Positions 9,863 to 17,868 of a stretch of DNA of 64,000 bases are shown in pieces. Made by a program: the position numbers and the translations under genes. Source of the DNA: Kitasatospora xanthocidica (GTDB lineage Bacteria; Actinomycetota; Actinomycetes; Streptomycetales; Streptomycetaceae). Positions within the stretch are counted from its first letter, which is position 1. Every line of letters starts with the position of its first letter. The stretch lies in NCBI RefSeq assembly GCF_014656195.1, contig NZ_BNBY01000035.1, positions 1 to 64,000 of the forward strand, written 5' to 3'. Below the pieces are notes generated by a model. That model was not told the DNA's origin. It worked only from the letters and a program-made list of their open reading frames with translations, and ran no database searches.

Positions 9863-9895
9863 AGGGCCCGCCCCCGAGATGTGGGGGCGGGCCCT
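9863..9895. terminator. Bidirectional terminator between pstB and pit
   Basis: A perfect 13-bp GC stem, AGGGCCCGCCCCC (9863-9875) with its complement (9883-9895) and a seven-base loop, lies between convergent pstB and the phosphate permease gene. The remaining gap to 10090 is gene-free and GC-rich. Confidence 0.8.
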
Positions 9896-10089
9896 GTCAG
9901 TTACTCGCCCGGCTCGCCGCCGGGGCGCTCGGACCCGGTGCCGACGGTCGGCGCTCCGGCGCTCGTCCCTCGCTTGTCGCTTCTCCCTTTCGGCACCGGC
10001 GCGCCCTTCGGCTCGGGGCGGTGTTCGCCCGCTCGCAGTTGTCCGCCCGCTCGCCGCCGGGGCGGATCAGGCAGGTGCCGGGCCGGGGA

Positions 10090-11085
10090 TCAGCCCCAGA
10101 ACAGGTGGACGAACCAGTACACCAGCGCTGCGACGATGGCGGCCGCCGGCATCGTGATGAACCAGCCGAGCACGATGTTCTTGGCGACGCCCCAGCGCAC
10201 CGCGCGGATCCGCTTGGTGGACCCCGCGCCCATGATCGCCGCGGTGATCACGTGGGTGGTGGAGATCGGCGCCTTGAAGACGAACGACGTGATGTACATG
10301 ACCGCCGAGGCGGTGGCCTCGGCCGCGAAGCCCTGCGGCGGGTCCAGCTCGATGATCTTGCGGCCGAGCGTCCGCATGATCCGCCAGCCGCCCGCGTAGG
10401 TGCCCAGCGAGAGCATCGTCGCGCAGGAGATCTTGACCCAGACCGGGATGTCGCCGGTGGTCTGGTGGCCGGAGATGGTGAGCGCCATCACCACGATGCC
10501 CATGGTCTTCTGGGCGTCCTGCAGACCGTGCGCCAGGGCCATCGCGGCCGCCGAGGCGGTCTGGGCGACCCGGAAGTTGCGCTTGGCCCGGTGCGGGTTG
10601 GCCCGGCGGAAGATCCACAGGATCGCCAGCATCACCAGGAAGCCGCCGATCAGGCCGACCACCGGGGAGAGCACCATCGGGATGACGATCTTGTCGATCA
10701 CCCCGCTCCAGATCACGTCGATCCCGCCGGCCAGCGCCGCGCCCACCATGCCGCCGAACAGCGCGTGCGAGGAGGAGGACGGCAGGCCGAAGTACCAGGT
10801 GACGAGGTTCCAGGCGATCGCTCCGACCAGGGCGGCGAACAGGATCGCCATCCCCTGGTTGCCGGTCGGGGTCTCGATGATCCCCTTCGAGACGGTGTGC
10901 GCCACGCCGCTGCCCAGGAAGGCGCCGGCCAGGTTCATCACCGCGGCCATCGCGAGCGCGGCCCTGGGGGTGAGCGCCCGGGTGGAGACCGAGGTGGCGA
11001 TCGCGTTCGCCGAGTCGTGGAAGCCGTTGGTGTAGGTGAAGAAGAACGCAACGCCGATGACGGCGATGAGTGCAGCCGTGTCCAC
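10090..11085 (-). CDS. pit: Low-affinity inorganic phosphate transporter, PiT family
   Basis: The 331-residue polytopic membrane protein belongs to the PiT family (phosphate:H+ or Na+ symport). The N-terminal signature TYTNGFHDSANAIATSVSTRAL and the internal repeat FALGLQDAQKTMG-like segment (MALAHGLQDAQKTMGIVVMAL) are diagnostic. About ten hydrophobic helices are visible. It follows a PhoU-like gene in the same direction with a five-base gap, an arrangement common for Pit systems, where the PhoU-like partner is thought to modulate transport. It works when phosphate is plentiful, complementing the convergent PHO-controlled pst operon. Confidence 0.94.
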   Translation of the reverse strand: MDTAALIAVIGVAFFFTYTNGFHDSANAIATSVSTRALTPRAALAMAAVMNLAGAFLGSGVAHTVSKGIIETPTGNQGMAILFAALVGAIAWNLVTWYFGLPSSSSHALFGGMVGAALAGGIDVIWSGVIDKIVIPMVLSPVVGLIGGFLVMLAILWIFRRANPHRAKRNFRVAQTASAAAMALAHGLQDAQKTMGIVVMALTISGHQTTGDIPVWVKISCATMLSLGTYAGGWRIMRTLGRKIIELDPPQGFAAEATASAVMYITSFVFKAPISTTHVITAAIMGAGSTKRIRAVRWGVAKNIVLGWFITMPAAAIVAALVYWFVHLFWG

Positions 11086-11090
11086 GGGGG

Positions 11091-11711
11091 TCAGGACTCC
11101 TTGACGGCGATGGTCTCCACCGTGTTGGCGACGTGCTCGAAAGCGTCCGCCGCCTCCTCAAGGACGTCCACGACCTGCTTGAGCTTGAGCACCTCGATGG
11201 CGTCGTACTGACCGGAGAACAGGTGGGCGAGCAGCTTGCGGTGGATCTGGTCGGCCTGGTTCTCCAGCCGGTTGACCTCGATCCAGTACTCGGTGAGGTT
11301 CGACATGCTCCGCAGGTTCGGCATCGCCTCGGCGGTCAGCTCGGCGGCCCGTGCCAGCACCTCGATCTGCTGCTCGATCCCCTTCGGCAGGGTCTGGATG
11401 TCATAGAGGACGACCAGGTCGACCGCCTCCTCCATGAAGTCCATGATGTCGTCCAGCGACGAGGCGAGGCTGTAGATGTCCTCGCGGTCGAAGGGCGTGA
11501 TGAAGGACGAGTTCAGCTGGTGGAACACGGCATGGGTGGTGTCGTCCCCGGCGTGCTCGGCGGCGCGCATGCGCTCGACGATCTCCGCACGGGCCGAGAC
11601 GTCTGATCCCAGCAGCTCCAGGAGGAGTTTCGATCCGACGACGAGGTTGTCCGCCGCGGCGGCGAACATCTCGTAGAAGCTCGTCTCCTTCGGGGTCAGG
11701 CTAAAACGCAC
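11091..11711 (-). CDS. PhoU-like DUF47 protein, partner of Pit
   Basis: The 206-residue helical protein begins VRFSLTPKETSFYEMFAAAADNLVVG, the usual start of DUF47/PhoU_div proteins, and contains EHAGDDTTHAVFHQLNSSFITPFDREDIYSLASSLDDIMDFMEEAVD, carrying the E/D-x-x-x-D metal-binding patterns of PhoU-type bundles. The GTG at 11711 is preceded by GGAG. A -10-like TAGCAT (complement of 11746-11751) lies about 35 bases upstream. It lies directly before pit and is likely co-transcribed with it. Confidence 0.88.
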   Translation of the reverse strand: MRFSLTPKETSFYEMFAAAADNLVVGSKLLLELLGSDVSARAEIVERMRAAEHAGDDTTHAVFHQLNSSFITPFDREDIYSLASSLDDIMDFMEEAVDLVVLYDIQTLPKGIEQQIEVLARAAELTAEAMPNLRSMSNLTEYWIEVNRLENQADQIHRKLLAHLFSGQYDAIEVLKLKQVVDVLEEAADAFEHVANTVETIAVKES

Positions 11712-12070
11712 GGAAATCTCCGATGTGCGGGGTAGGGACTGAACGATGCTAGGTGCAACCAAGCGCAATCACGCAAACGGGGGCCCGGGGAGGGAGCCGG
11801 AGCCTCCTCTTCCGTTCAGCTGCCGAACCGGTCGGCCCGGCCCGTACCGCCACGCGCGGACCGAGCCCCCAGTCTGACGGAACCTCGCCCGGATTGTCCC
11901 CGTCGTGCGTGCGGAGGCCCGGGGCGCCGCTCAGACGGCTCAATCGCCGCCGAGCCCGCCCACGCGGTGCGGCACATGCCGCCTCGGCCGTCGGAACACC
12001 ACGCGGGGCGACGGTGTTGGACACTGGTGGCCGACGCAGCCACCAGGCACTCCAGACGAAGGCGGGGCCG
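11712..12070. other. Intergenic region between the DUF47 gene and csoR
   Basis: These 359 bases separate divergent genes. Apart from the TAGCAT promoter element of the DUF47 gene I see no gene, RNA or strong operator. The csoR frame remains open upstream to 11753, but codons there lack a plausible start. Confidence 0.4.
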
Positions 12071-12448
12071 ATGACCACGACTCAAGCGCGCACCGAGGCG
12101 GATCACGCGCACGGGGCCGACCCCCAGGCCGCACCGGCGGCCGCCGGGCACCAGGGCGGGCACGGCCCGCACGGGTACAGCGCGCAGAAGGACGCCCACC
12201 TGAAGCGGCTGCGCCGGATCGAGGGCCAGATCCGCGGCCTCCAGCGCATGGTCGACGAGGACGTCTACTGCATCGACGTGCTCACCCAGGTCTCGGCCAG
12301 CACCAAGGCGCTGCAGTCCTTCGCGCTCTCCCTGCTGGAGGAGCACCTGCGGCACTGCGTCGCCGCGGCCGCCGAGGAGGGCGGCGCCGAGCTGGACGCC
12401 AAGGTGGCGGAGGCCACCGCCGCGATCAGCCGCCTGCTGCGCAGCTGA
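12071..12448 (+). CDS. csoR: Copper-sensing repressor, CsoR family
   Basis: A small helical, tetrameric DNA-binding repressor released from DNA by Cu(I). The 125-residue protein has the family helix HLKRLRRIEGQIRGLQRMVDEDVYCIDVLTQ. The copper ligands are Cys67, His92 and Cys96; the spacing 25 and 4 is the same as Cys36/His61/Cys65 of the M. tuberculosis protein as I remember it. This supports copper rather than formaldehyde, nickel or persulfide sensing. The N-terminal 36 residues are an unusual His-rich extension (His at 12, 14, 27, 31, 34). Start ATG 12071 has only a G-rich upstream stretch. No copper ATPase gene is adjacent, so it probably acts at other loci. Confidence 0.9.
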   Translation: MTTTQARTEADHAHGADPQAAPAAAGHQGGHGPHGYSAQKDAHLKRLRRIEGQIRGLQRMVDEDVYCIDVLTQVSASTKALQSFALSLLEEHLRHCVAAAAEEGGAELDAKVAEATAAISRLLRS

Positions 12449-12486
12449 GCCCCCCGGCTCCGGGCGGCCTGGGCCGGGCCGCTCTC

Positions 12487-12723
12487 TCAGGACCGGTCGA
12501 CGCCCTGGTCCCCGGCCTCCCGCTCGGCCGGCCCGGGATCGGCCGGTCCCGGACCTGTCGGCCCCGGATCGGCCCGGTCGAGCAGCACCTCGTCGATCCG
12601 TTCGGTCGGCAGCCGGTCGCCGGAGCTGGCCGTCGCGGCGATCATCAGCTCGCCGGCCAGATCGATCTCGTCGAGGGCCGCGTCGTCGTGGCCGCCGCTG
12701 CGGCCGCCCGTGGACGACACCAC
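12487..12723 (-). CDS. Small acidic hypothetical protein
   Basis: A 78-residue reading frame with strong third-position GC. It begins VVSSTGGRSGGHDDAALDEIDLAGELMIAATASSGDRLPTERIDEVLL and ends in a Pro/Gly/Asp-rich tail. I do not recognise a domain; similar short acidic proteins occur next to csoR in streptomycetes as I remember it. The GTG at 12723 is preferred because AAGGGG (complement of 12732-12737) lies eight bases upstream. Two GTG codons just upstream (12729, 12732) are too close to that site. It is convergent with csoR. Confidence 0.6.
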   Translation of the reverse strand: MVSSTGGRSGGHDDAALDEIDLAGELMIAATASSGDRLPTERIDEVLLDRADPGPTGPGPADPGPAEREAGDQGVDRS

Positions 12724-12919
12724 CTGCACCACCCCTTCAGTGCCTCGCCAGCCCGGGCGGCAGCCACCCGGCGTCCAGCCTAGGCACTCCGGGGCCCGTC
12801 CACATGGCACGGACGGGCCATCTCGGCGCCGCCGAAACGGGTGGCCGTCGCTCCCCGGACGGCCACCCGCCCCGGCGGGGCCCCGTCTCGCCCCGGCGCC
12901 GGAGCGCTGCCAAGGCGGC

Positions 12920-13819
12920 CTACTTGGGGCTCTCGGTGGGCTTCATCTGGTAGATGTCCGAGGCCGCCGGCTCGGCCGCCTCGACCGGCTTGCCGAAGTC
13001 CGCCAGCGAGGTCGTCGAGGTCACCTTCACCTGGTCCTTGGCCTCCTTCGAGCCGGCCACCCCGGCGAAGGTGAACACCTCGACCACCTTGTGCAGCCGG
13101 CCCTGGTCGTCCAGCCAGGCGTCGTACGGGACCTCCTTGACGGTGAAGGTCTGCCCGCCCATCCGCAGGCCATCCCCGCCCCGGCCGCCCGTCGCGTCCG
13201 CCGCCTTGGCCAGGTCCAGGGTGCCGCGGTAGTGGTGCAGCGCGACCCCGTCGACGGTCTCGGTGCCGACCGCCTCCGCCTTCTGCGCCCCGCGCAGCGC
13301 ACCCGCCGCCGAGGCCGGATCGGTCGCGCCGCTGCTGACCAGGTTGCCGTCCGGCAGCTGACGCACGTCCAGCTTGACCCACTTGCCCTCGGGCACCTTG
13401 GCGCCGCTGTTCTGCAGGTAGACGGTGCCCGGCAGGACCACCTCGACGATCTTCCCGGTGGTCGCCGCGCCCGGCGGCACCTGGACCTCCAGGCGGCCGA
13501 TCCGCTTCACGTAGTCGTAGCCGCCGGTGCCGCTGAAGGAGGCCTTCTTATCGGCCGACTCGGTGACCAGCTCGGTGGCGGTATGCGCCGAGCCCGTGCG
13601 GCCGGTGATGTCGGCGGCGTTGCGGACGGCCGTCAGCGGGTCCGCGGCGAGCTGGTCGGGGGCGTTCGACTGCCGGTCGGAGGAGCCGCTGCCGGAGCCG
13701 CCCGAGCAGCCGGCTGCCCCCGTCGCCAGCGCGGCGGCGAGCAGGGCGGCCCCGGCCGCCGAGCGCAGGTGCGGAACCGGACGGCGCGCCGGCCGTCCGG
13801 TGCGCTGCTGGTCGGTCAT
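12920..13819 (-). CDS. Secreted lipoprotein, LppX/LprAFG-like
   Basis: The 299-residue product has an Arg-rich N terminus, a hydrophobic core and a lipobox ending AAGC, followed by a Gly/Ser tether. The rest (VEVQVPPG, TVYLQNSG, KWVKLDVRQLPDG, AWLDDQGRLHKVVEVFTF) reads like the half-barrel fold of actinobacterial LprG/LppX-type lipoproteins that carry lipids or monitor the envelope. This assignment is by general pattern. ATG 13819 is chosen because GAGG lies six bases upstream; ATG 13825 is directly against that site. A short divergent gene starts about 150 bases away. Confidence 0.75.
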   Translation of the reverse strand: MTDQQRTGRPARRPVPHLRSAAGAALLAAALATGAAGCSGGSGSGSSDRQSNAPDQLAADPLTAVRNAADITGRTGSAHTATELVTESADKKASFSGTGGYDYVKRIGRLEVQVPPGAATTGKIVEVVLPGTVYLQNSGAKVPEGKWVKLDVRQLPDGNLVSSGATDPASAAGALRGAQKAEAVGTETVDGVALHHYRGTLDLAKAADATGGRGGDGLRMGGQTFTVKEVPYDAWLDDQGRLHKVVEVFTFAGVAGSKEAKDQVKVTSTTSLADFGKPVEAAEPAASDIYQMKPTESPK

Positions 13820-13972
13820 CTTCATCCTCGCGCCAACCCCCTCGGGCCCGACTGCCCCGCCGGCCACCACCGGGTGGGCAGAGCTCTTTCCGGGCAAACG
13901 AGTTGGACGGCGAAGGGTTACGGGTGTCCGCCGTCCGGAGGCCGTCGCGCTTCGGGCGTCCGGCGCGTTACG

Positions 13973-14170
13973 GTGAACCACGTGCACAGTGAGCTGCCGG
14001 CCGCGCCCGGCACCCGGATGCCAGAGCACCGTCTCGCGATCAGCGAGCGCGGTTCCTTCGCCTTCGCGACCTGCAGCTGCGGCTGGTACGCCCCGGCCCG
14101 CCGCTCCCGCGACCTGGCCCGCCGTGAGGGGAACGACCACCTCGTCGCGAGCGGTGTCGAACCGGACTGA
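13973..14170 (+). CDS. Small Cys-containing hypothetical protein
   Basis: A 65-residue reading frame with codon use like its neighbours. It contains FAFATCSCGWYAPARRSRDLARREGNDHL, a CxC-G-W pattern reminiscent of a partial zinc-finger-like knuckle, with a downstream His. Similar short proteins occur in streptomycetes to my memory, but no function is known to me. Starts at GTG 13973 or GTG 13982. It sits between the lipoprotein gene (divergent) and the PAP2 gene (convergent). Confidence 0.5.
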   Translation: MNHVHSELPAAPGTRMPEHRLAISERGSFAFATCSCGWYAPARRSRDLARREGNDHLVASGVEPD

Positions 14171-14225
14171 CCGTGCCTGCGCTTGTGCCTGTGCCTGTAC
14201 GCGGTACCACCGCGCGGGGGCCGGG

Positions 14226-14948
14226 TCAGGCCGCGAGGTCGGACTCCGGAGGCTGCTCCTCGGCCCGCACCGCCGCGCGCCCGCGCCGGCGGCCCCGCGG
14301 GCCGGCCGTGCCACGGACCGCGCCGCCCTGCTCCCGCGCCCGGATCAGCGGGGCGACCGGCGTCCGGCTCAGCGCGTGGCAGAACGGGACCAGCACCGCC
14401 ATCGCGATCGGCGCCAGCAGCAGCACCACGGCGACGGCCAGCGCGAAGCCGCCGATCACGTCGGTCGGGTAGTGGACGCCCATGAACATCCGGCAGAAGC
14501 CCTGCAGCAGGGCCAGCCCGCCGGCGATCCAGCCGAGCTTCCGGTTCACCAGGAAGAGCGCCACCGCGACGCCCATCGTCATGGTCGAGTGGTCGCTGAC
14601 GAAGGAGTGCGTGCCGGCCTTGCCGTCCACCAGCACCAGCAGTCCGGGATGGTCCACGAAGGGGCGCGGGCGGTTCACGATCGCGGCGATCGGCAGGTTG
14701 GCCAGCTCGGCGACCGCGACCGACAGCGGCACCCAGAGCAGCCCGGCGACCGCGACCGGCGCGTCCGGGCGGCGTCTGGCCTGCAGCCAGGCCACCAGGC
14801 CGAGCATGCCCAGGCCGATCAGGATGCCGTACTCGCCGATCCACGAGACCAGGTGGTCCAGCCACTGCGGGGAGCGCTTGGCCAGGCCGTTGACGGCGTA
14901 GAGCAGGCCGAGGTCGGGGTTGGTCGTGTCGGCAAGCGGCGTCGACAC
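14226..14948 (-). CDS. PAP2-family membrane phosphatase
   Basis: The 240-residue integral membrane protein has the three phosphatase motifs: NRPRPF (C1, the Lys of KX6RP is not obvious), VSDHS (C2, catalytic His) and CRMFMGVHYPTDVIGG (C3, nucleophile-assisting His). About five hydrophobic helices are visible. Substrates of such enzymes are lipid phosphates such as undecaprenyl pyrophosphate or phosphatidate. The GTG at 14948 follows AAGGAGG by six bases, an excellent ribosome site. An ECF-sigma-like promoter lies about 90 bases upstream, which fits an envelope-stress role. The C-terminal 40 residues are a charged cytoplasmic tail. Confidence 0.87.
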   Translation of the reverse strand: MSTPLADTTNPDLGLLYAVNGLAKRSPQWLDHLVSWIGEYGILIGLGMLGLVAWLQARRRPDAPVAVAGLLWVPLSVAVAELANLPIAAIVNRPRPFVDHPGLLVLVDGKAGTHSFVSDHSTMTMGVAVALFLVNRKLGWIAGGLALLQGFCRMFMGVHYPTDVIGGFALAVAVVLLLAPIAMAVLVPFCHALSRTPVAPLIRAREQGGAVRGTAGPRGRRRGRAAVRAEEQPPESDLAA

Positions 14949-15034
14949 GCCGCACCTCCTTCTGGTCCGCTGCACCTGATCGTCGTGGCCGGAGCCCGCC
15001 CGGTGCGGGAAACTGACGAGGGGCCACCGGAGGA

Positions 15035-15061
15035 AACGTCATTTCCGGGATACAGCGTTCC
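15035..15061 (-). promoter_or_regulatory. ECF-sigma-type promoter upstream of the PAP2 gene
   Basis: On the minus strand GGAAC (15061-15057), a 19-base spacer and GTT (15037-15035) match the form used by SigE/SigR-like factors (GGAAC or GGAAT, 18-19 bases, GTC or GTT). It would start an mRNA with a leader of about 80 bases before the PAP2 gene. The -10 triplet is closer to SigR and the -35 closer to SigE. Confidence 0.5.
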
Positions 15062-15153
15062 ACGGAAACGCGCGGTTATCGAAACTTGACTCAGCGTCCA
15101 CAGGGCGCACACAGGTCCCATGGGCCCCGGCCGTACCCCGGTCGTACCCCCGC

Positions 15154-16290
15154 TTATCGGGCCGCCGTCGCGGGAGTCGGCCCGGCCGGTGCGGGCGGTG
15201 CCGCCACGGCCGGTGCCGCCGCCGGCGGGGTCGTCGGGGTCGTCGAACCGGGCCGGCTCGGGGCGTTGACCGCGCCGTCGTTGTTCCGGCTCGGCAGCGC
15301 CTGGGCACCGTCCGAGGTGACCCGGGTCGCGCCGATGTACTCCTTGGTGTCGATCTTGTCGTAGCGGATCACCGCGCCGGTGTGCGGCGCGTTGATCATG
15401 TACCCGCCGCCGACGTAGATCCCGACGTGGTGGATGCTCCGCGGATCGCTCAGGTCCGTCGCCCAGAACACCAGGTCACCGGGCCGGAGCTGATCGCGCG
15501 AGGGGTGCGGGCCGGCGTACCACTGGTCGTTCGCCACCCGGGGCAGGGTGATCCCCACACTGGCGTACGCGGCCTGGGTCAGGCCCGAACAGTCGAACCG
15601 CCCGTTCTGCGAGGGCAGGCCCTCACCGCCCCACAGGTACGGGGTGCCGAGCTTGGTCTGCGCGAAGTAGATCGCCGCCGCCGACTGCGCGGACACCTCC
15701 AGCGGCGCCGTCGGCGCGGTGAAGCTCCGGGCCATCGCCTGGATGCTCCGCACGTAGCCCTGGGTCTCCTTGTACGGCGGGATGCCCCGGTTGCTCGTCA
15801 CCGCGTACGGGCCGGCGTTGTAGGCGGCCAGCATGTTGGCCTGCGGGTCGCCCGGGACCTTCGAGACGTCCTTGGCGAGCGCGCAGTCGTAGACCGCCGC
15901 CGAGGCGATCGCGTCGTACGGGTCCCAGACGTCCTTCCGGCCGTCACCGTTCGCGTCCGTCCCGTACGTCGCCCAGGTACCCGGCATGAACTGCGCCATT
16001 CCCTGCGCACCCACCCCGGACCGGGCCTTGGGGTCGAATCCGCTTTCCTGGTACAGCTGCGCCGCGAGCATCGGCGGAGAGATCTCGGGGCACAGCGTGC
16101 CCCACTTCTGGACCGCCTCCTGGTAGGCCGCGGGGACCGTTCCGGGCGAGAGGGAGGAACGATTCGCCGACTGCTGCGGCGTCCCGCTCGCCGCATAAGT
16201 CCCCATCGTCACCAGCCCGATGAACCCGAACGCAACAACTCCCGCAGCGACGGCGGCCGTACCGGCCTTCCGGAGTACCATCAGCACCAT
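15154..16290 (-). CDS. Bifunctional lytic transglycosylase / NlpC-P60 endopeptidase
   Basis: The 378-residue exported protein carries two cell-wall hydrolase domains. An N-terminal membrane anchor (about residues 10-33) is followed by an SLT-like transglycosylase domain with catalytic Glu in AAQLYQESGFDP and GAQGMAQFMPGTWATYG. An NlpC/P60 domain follows with catalytic Cys in RFDCSGLTQ and His in HHVGIYVGGG. The end is a Pro/Ala/Thr-rich tail. This domain pair is typical of the VirB1-like hydrolase of Gram-positive type IV secretion systems, and the gene is divergent from a set of such genes starting at 16524. The EF-hand-like DANGDGRKDVWD loop inside the SLT domain may bind calcium. Start ATG 16290; ATG 16281 is the alternative. 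Confidence 0.88.
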   Translation of the reverse strand: MVLMVLRKAGTAAVAAGVVAFGFIGLVTMGTYAASGTPQQSANRSSLSPGTVPAAYQEAVQKWGTLCPEISPPMLAAQLYQESGFDPKARSGVGAQGMAQFMPGTWATYGTDANGDGRKDVWDPYDAIASAAVYDCALAKDVSKVPGDPQANMLAAYNAGPYAVTSNRGIPPYKETQGYVRSIQAMARSFTAPTAPLEVSAQSAAAIYFAQTKLGTPYLWGGEGLPSQNGRFDCSGLTQAAYASVGITLPRVANDQWYAGPHPSRDQLRPGDLVFWATDLSDPRSIHHVGIYVGGGYMINAPHTGAVIRYDKIDTKEYIGATRVTSDGAQALPSRNNDGAVNAPSRPGSTTPTTPPAAAPAVAAPPAPAGPTPATAAR

Positions 16291-16523
16291 CCCGACGATT
16301 CGTCAGTCGAAGTGTCCCGGAAGGCGTTGCTCACCGCAATCATCAGAGATACAAGGAGTGAGCGCTATCCTTCGTACGGTGGACATCCTCGCGTACGTGT
16401 CCGATGCCTCACGACCAATCCGCGAGAAGTAGCCAAGTCGACATCAGATCTGGCCAAGAATAGGCACCGACCCTTCGCGCGGGCGGGGTCCGGGCCCTTG
16501 AATTTGCCTGATCGGGCGGTGAG

Positions 16524-16880
16524 ATGGAAATGAACCTGAGCAGCGTGCACACCTATGCGGTCGGCCACCTGGCCGAGGACCCTCCGAAGAAGCCGAATAT
16601 CGACACCATCATCGGCGGGATCGCCCCGGACTGGGGCCCGTTCGCGAGCCTCGGGTCGGAGGCCCGGGTGATGGTCGAGGTCGTCATGGCCGTCGCCATC
16701 CTCGTCTGCCTCGGCATCGCCGTCTGGGGCGCCGCCAAACAGCGGATCGGTGCGACCGCGATGCGGGACAGCTTCGGAGCCGAACAGGGCAAGGGACTGA
16801 TCGTCGCCGGGCTGACCGGCGTGTTCATCATCGGATCACTCGGCACTCTGTTCACCATTGTCTACGGCATGGCGATCTGA
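16524..16880 (+). CDS. Two-helix membrane protein, VirB2/TrbC pilin-like
   Basis: A 118-residue protein with two hydrophobic segments, about residues 48-70 (VMVEVVMAVAILVCLGIAVWG) and 91-116 (LIVAGLTGVFIIGSLGTLFTIV), joined by a short basic loop with KQRIG. The N terminus is short and polar. This architecture is that of VirB2/TrbC pilins and of small T4SS membrane subunits; sequence alone does not prove it. Starts at ATG 16524 or ATG 16530. First gene of a five-gene set on this strand. Confidence 0.7.
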   Translation: MEMNLSSVHTYAVGHLAEDPPKKPNIDTIIGGIAPDWGPFASLGSEARVMVEVVMAVAILVCLGIAVWGAAKQRIGATAMRDSFGAEQGKGLIVAGLTGVFIIGSLGTLFTIVYGMAI

Positions 16881-17049
16881 CGATCGGACAGCAGCAGTCC
16901 GGTTCGTCCGAGGCCGGGTCCCCCGTCCGGACCCCCTCCAGCGGCCGGCCCGCCAGCAGTTCACCCCCGTACCCACCCTCCGTCCGCGCCCGCCCCCGGG
17001 TGGAGGGCCCCCGGAGCCGCCCCCGGCTCCCCGCACCAGGAGGGCCGCC

Positions 17050-17868
17050 GTGCCGTTGTCCGACGACCAGCCGCACACCCGTACGCGGCTACCGGTCGGC
17101 GAACAGCCCTCCCCGCAGCCGAGCCTCCGTCAGTCACGCCCGCTGCGGACCCTGCTGACCGTCCTCGTGGTGGTCACCCTGCTCGTCGTCGCCATCGCCA
17201 TCGCCAACCGCGGCAAGCCCGCCACGGGCACCGGCACCGGCGGGTCCGCCGACCGCGCCGCCCCCAGCGCGGCCTCCGGCGCCGGCCCAGGGCCCAGCGG
17301 CGACCAGCCCGTCGGCACCGCCGTCAACGGCATCGCCGCCGGCTTCCCCCACACCGACCAGGGCGCCCAGTCCGCCGCCGCCAACTACGCGGTGGCGATC
17401 GGCTCCGCGGACATGTTCCGCACCGACAGCCGCCACACCATCGTCGCCACCATCGCCGACCCCGGCGCGGCGGCCACCCTGCAGAGCCGGCTGGACCAGG
17501 GCTTCGGCGGCGACACCGTCACCCGCTACGGTCTCGACGCCCAGGGCCGCGCGCCGAAGGGCCTCACCTTCGTCAGCCGCACCGTGCCGGTCGGCACCAA
17601 GTCGACGGGCTACACCGAAACCGACGCCAAGGTCGAGGTGTGGTGCACCGGCCTCACCGGCCTCGCCGGTGAACGCTCCGTCCAGCCGGTGACCACGAAC
17701 TGGTTCACCCTCACACTCTCGCTGCACTGGACGGGCGGCGACTGGAAGCTCGCAGACTTCACGCGGAAGTCCGGCCCAGCGCCGATGCCGGGTGACCAGC
17801 AGGCGGCCACAGCGGATGAGATGGTCGGAGCAGCAGAGCAGTTCGGAGGGTTCCGCTATGCGCGTTGA
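17050..17868 (+). CDS. Single-pass membrane protein, VirB8/TcpC-like
   Basis: The 272-residue protein has a cytoplasmic N terminus, one transmembrane segment (about residues 34-52, TLLTVLVVVTLLVVAIAIA), a low-complexity Gly/Ala/Pro linker and an extracytoplasmic domain with YAVAIGSADMF, a two-Trp TLSLHWTGGDWKLADF end. The layout and the C-terminal WxxxDWK-like strand are those of NTF2-like VirB8/TcpC assembly proteins; fold prediction is needed to confirm. GTG 17050 is chosen over earlier codons because AGGAGGG (17038-17044) precedes it. It overlaps the next gene by 11 bases. Confidence 0.72.
   Translation: MPLSDDQPHTRTRLPVGEQPSPQPSLRQSRPLRTLLTVLVVVTLLVVAIAIANRGKPATGTGTGGSADRAAPSAASGAGPGPSGDQPVGTAVNGIAAGFPHTDQGAQSAAANYAVAIGSADMFRTDSRHTIVATIADPGAAATLQSRLDQGFGGDTVTRYGLDAQGRAPKGLTFVSRTVPVGTKSTGYTETDAKVEVWCTGLTGLAGERSVQPVTTNWFTLTLSLHWTGGDWKLADFTRKSGPAPMPGDQQAATADEMVGAAEQFGGFRYAR

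Noticed and set aside
11712-11790. PHO box before the DUF47-pit genes
   Set aside because: GTTGCACC and GTTCAGT on the minus strand do not keep the 11-base register or the conserved GTTCAC core.
16291-16523. c-di-AMP (ydaO-type) riboswitch before the wall-hydrolase gene
   Set aside because: Such riboswitches often precede wall-hydrolase genes in this group, but I could not find the conserved core segments in this gap.
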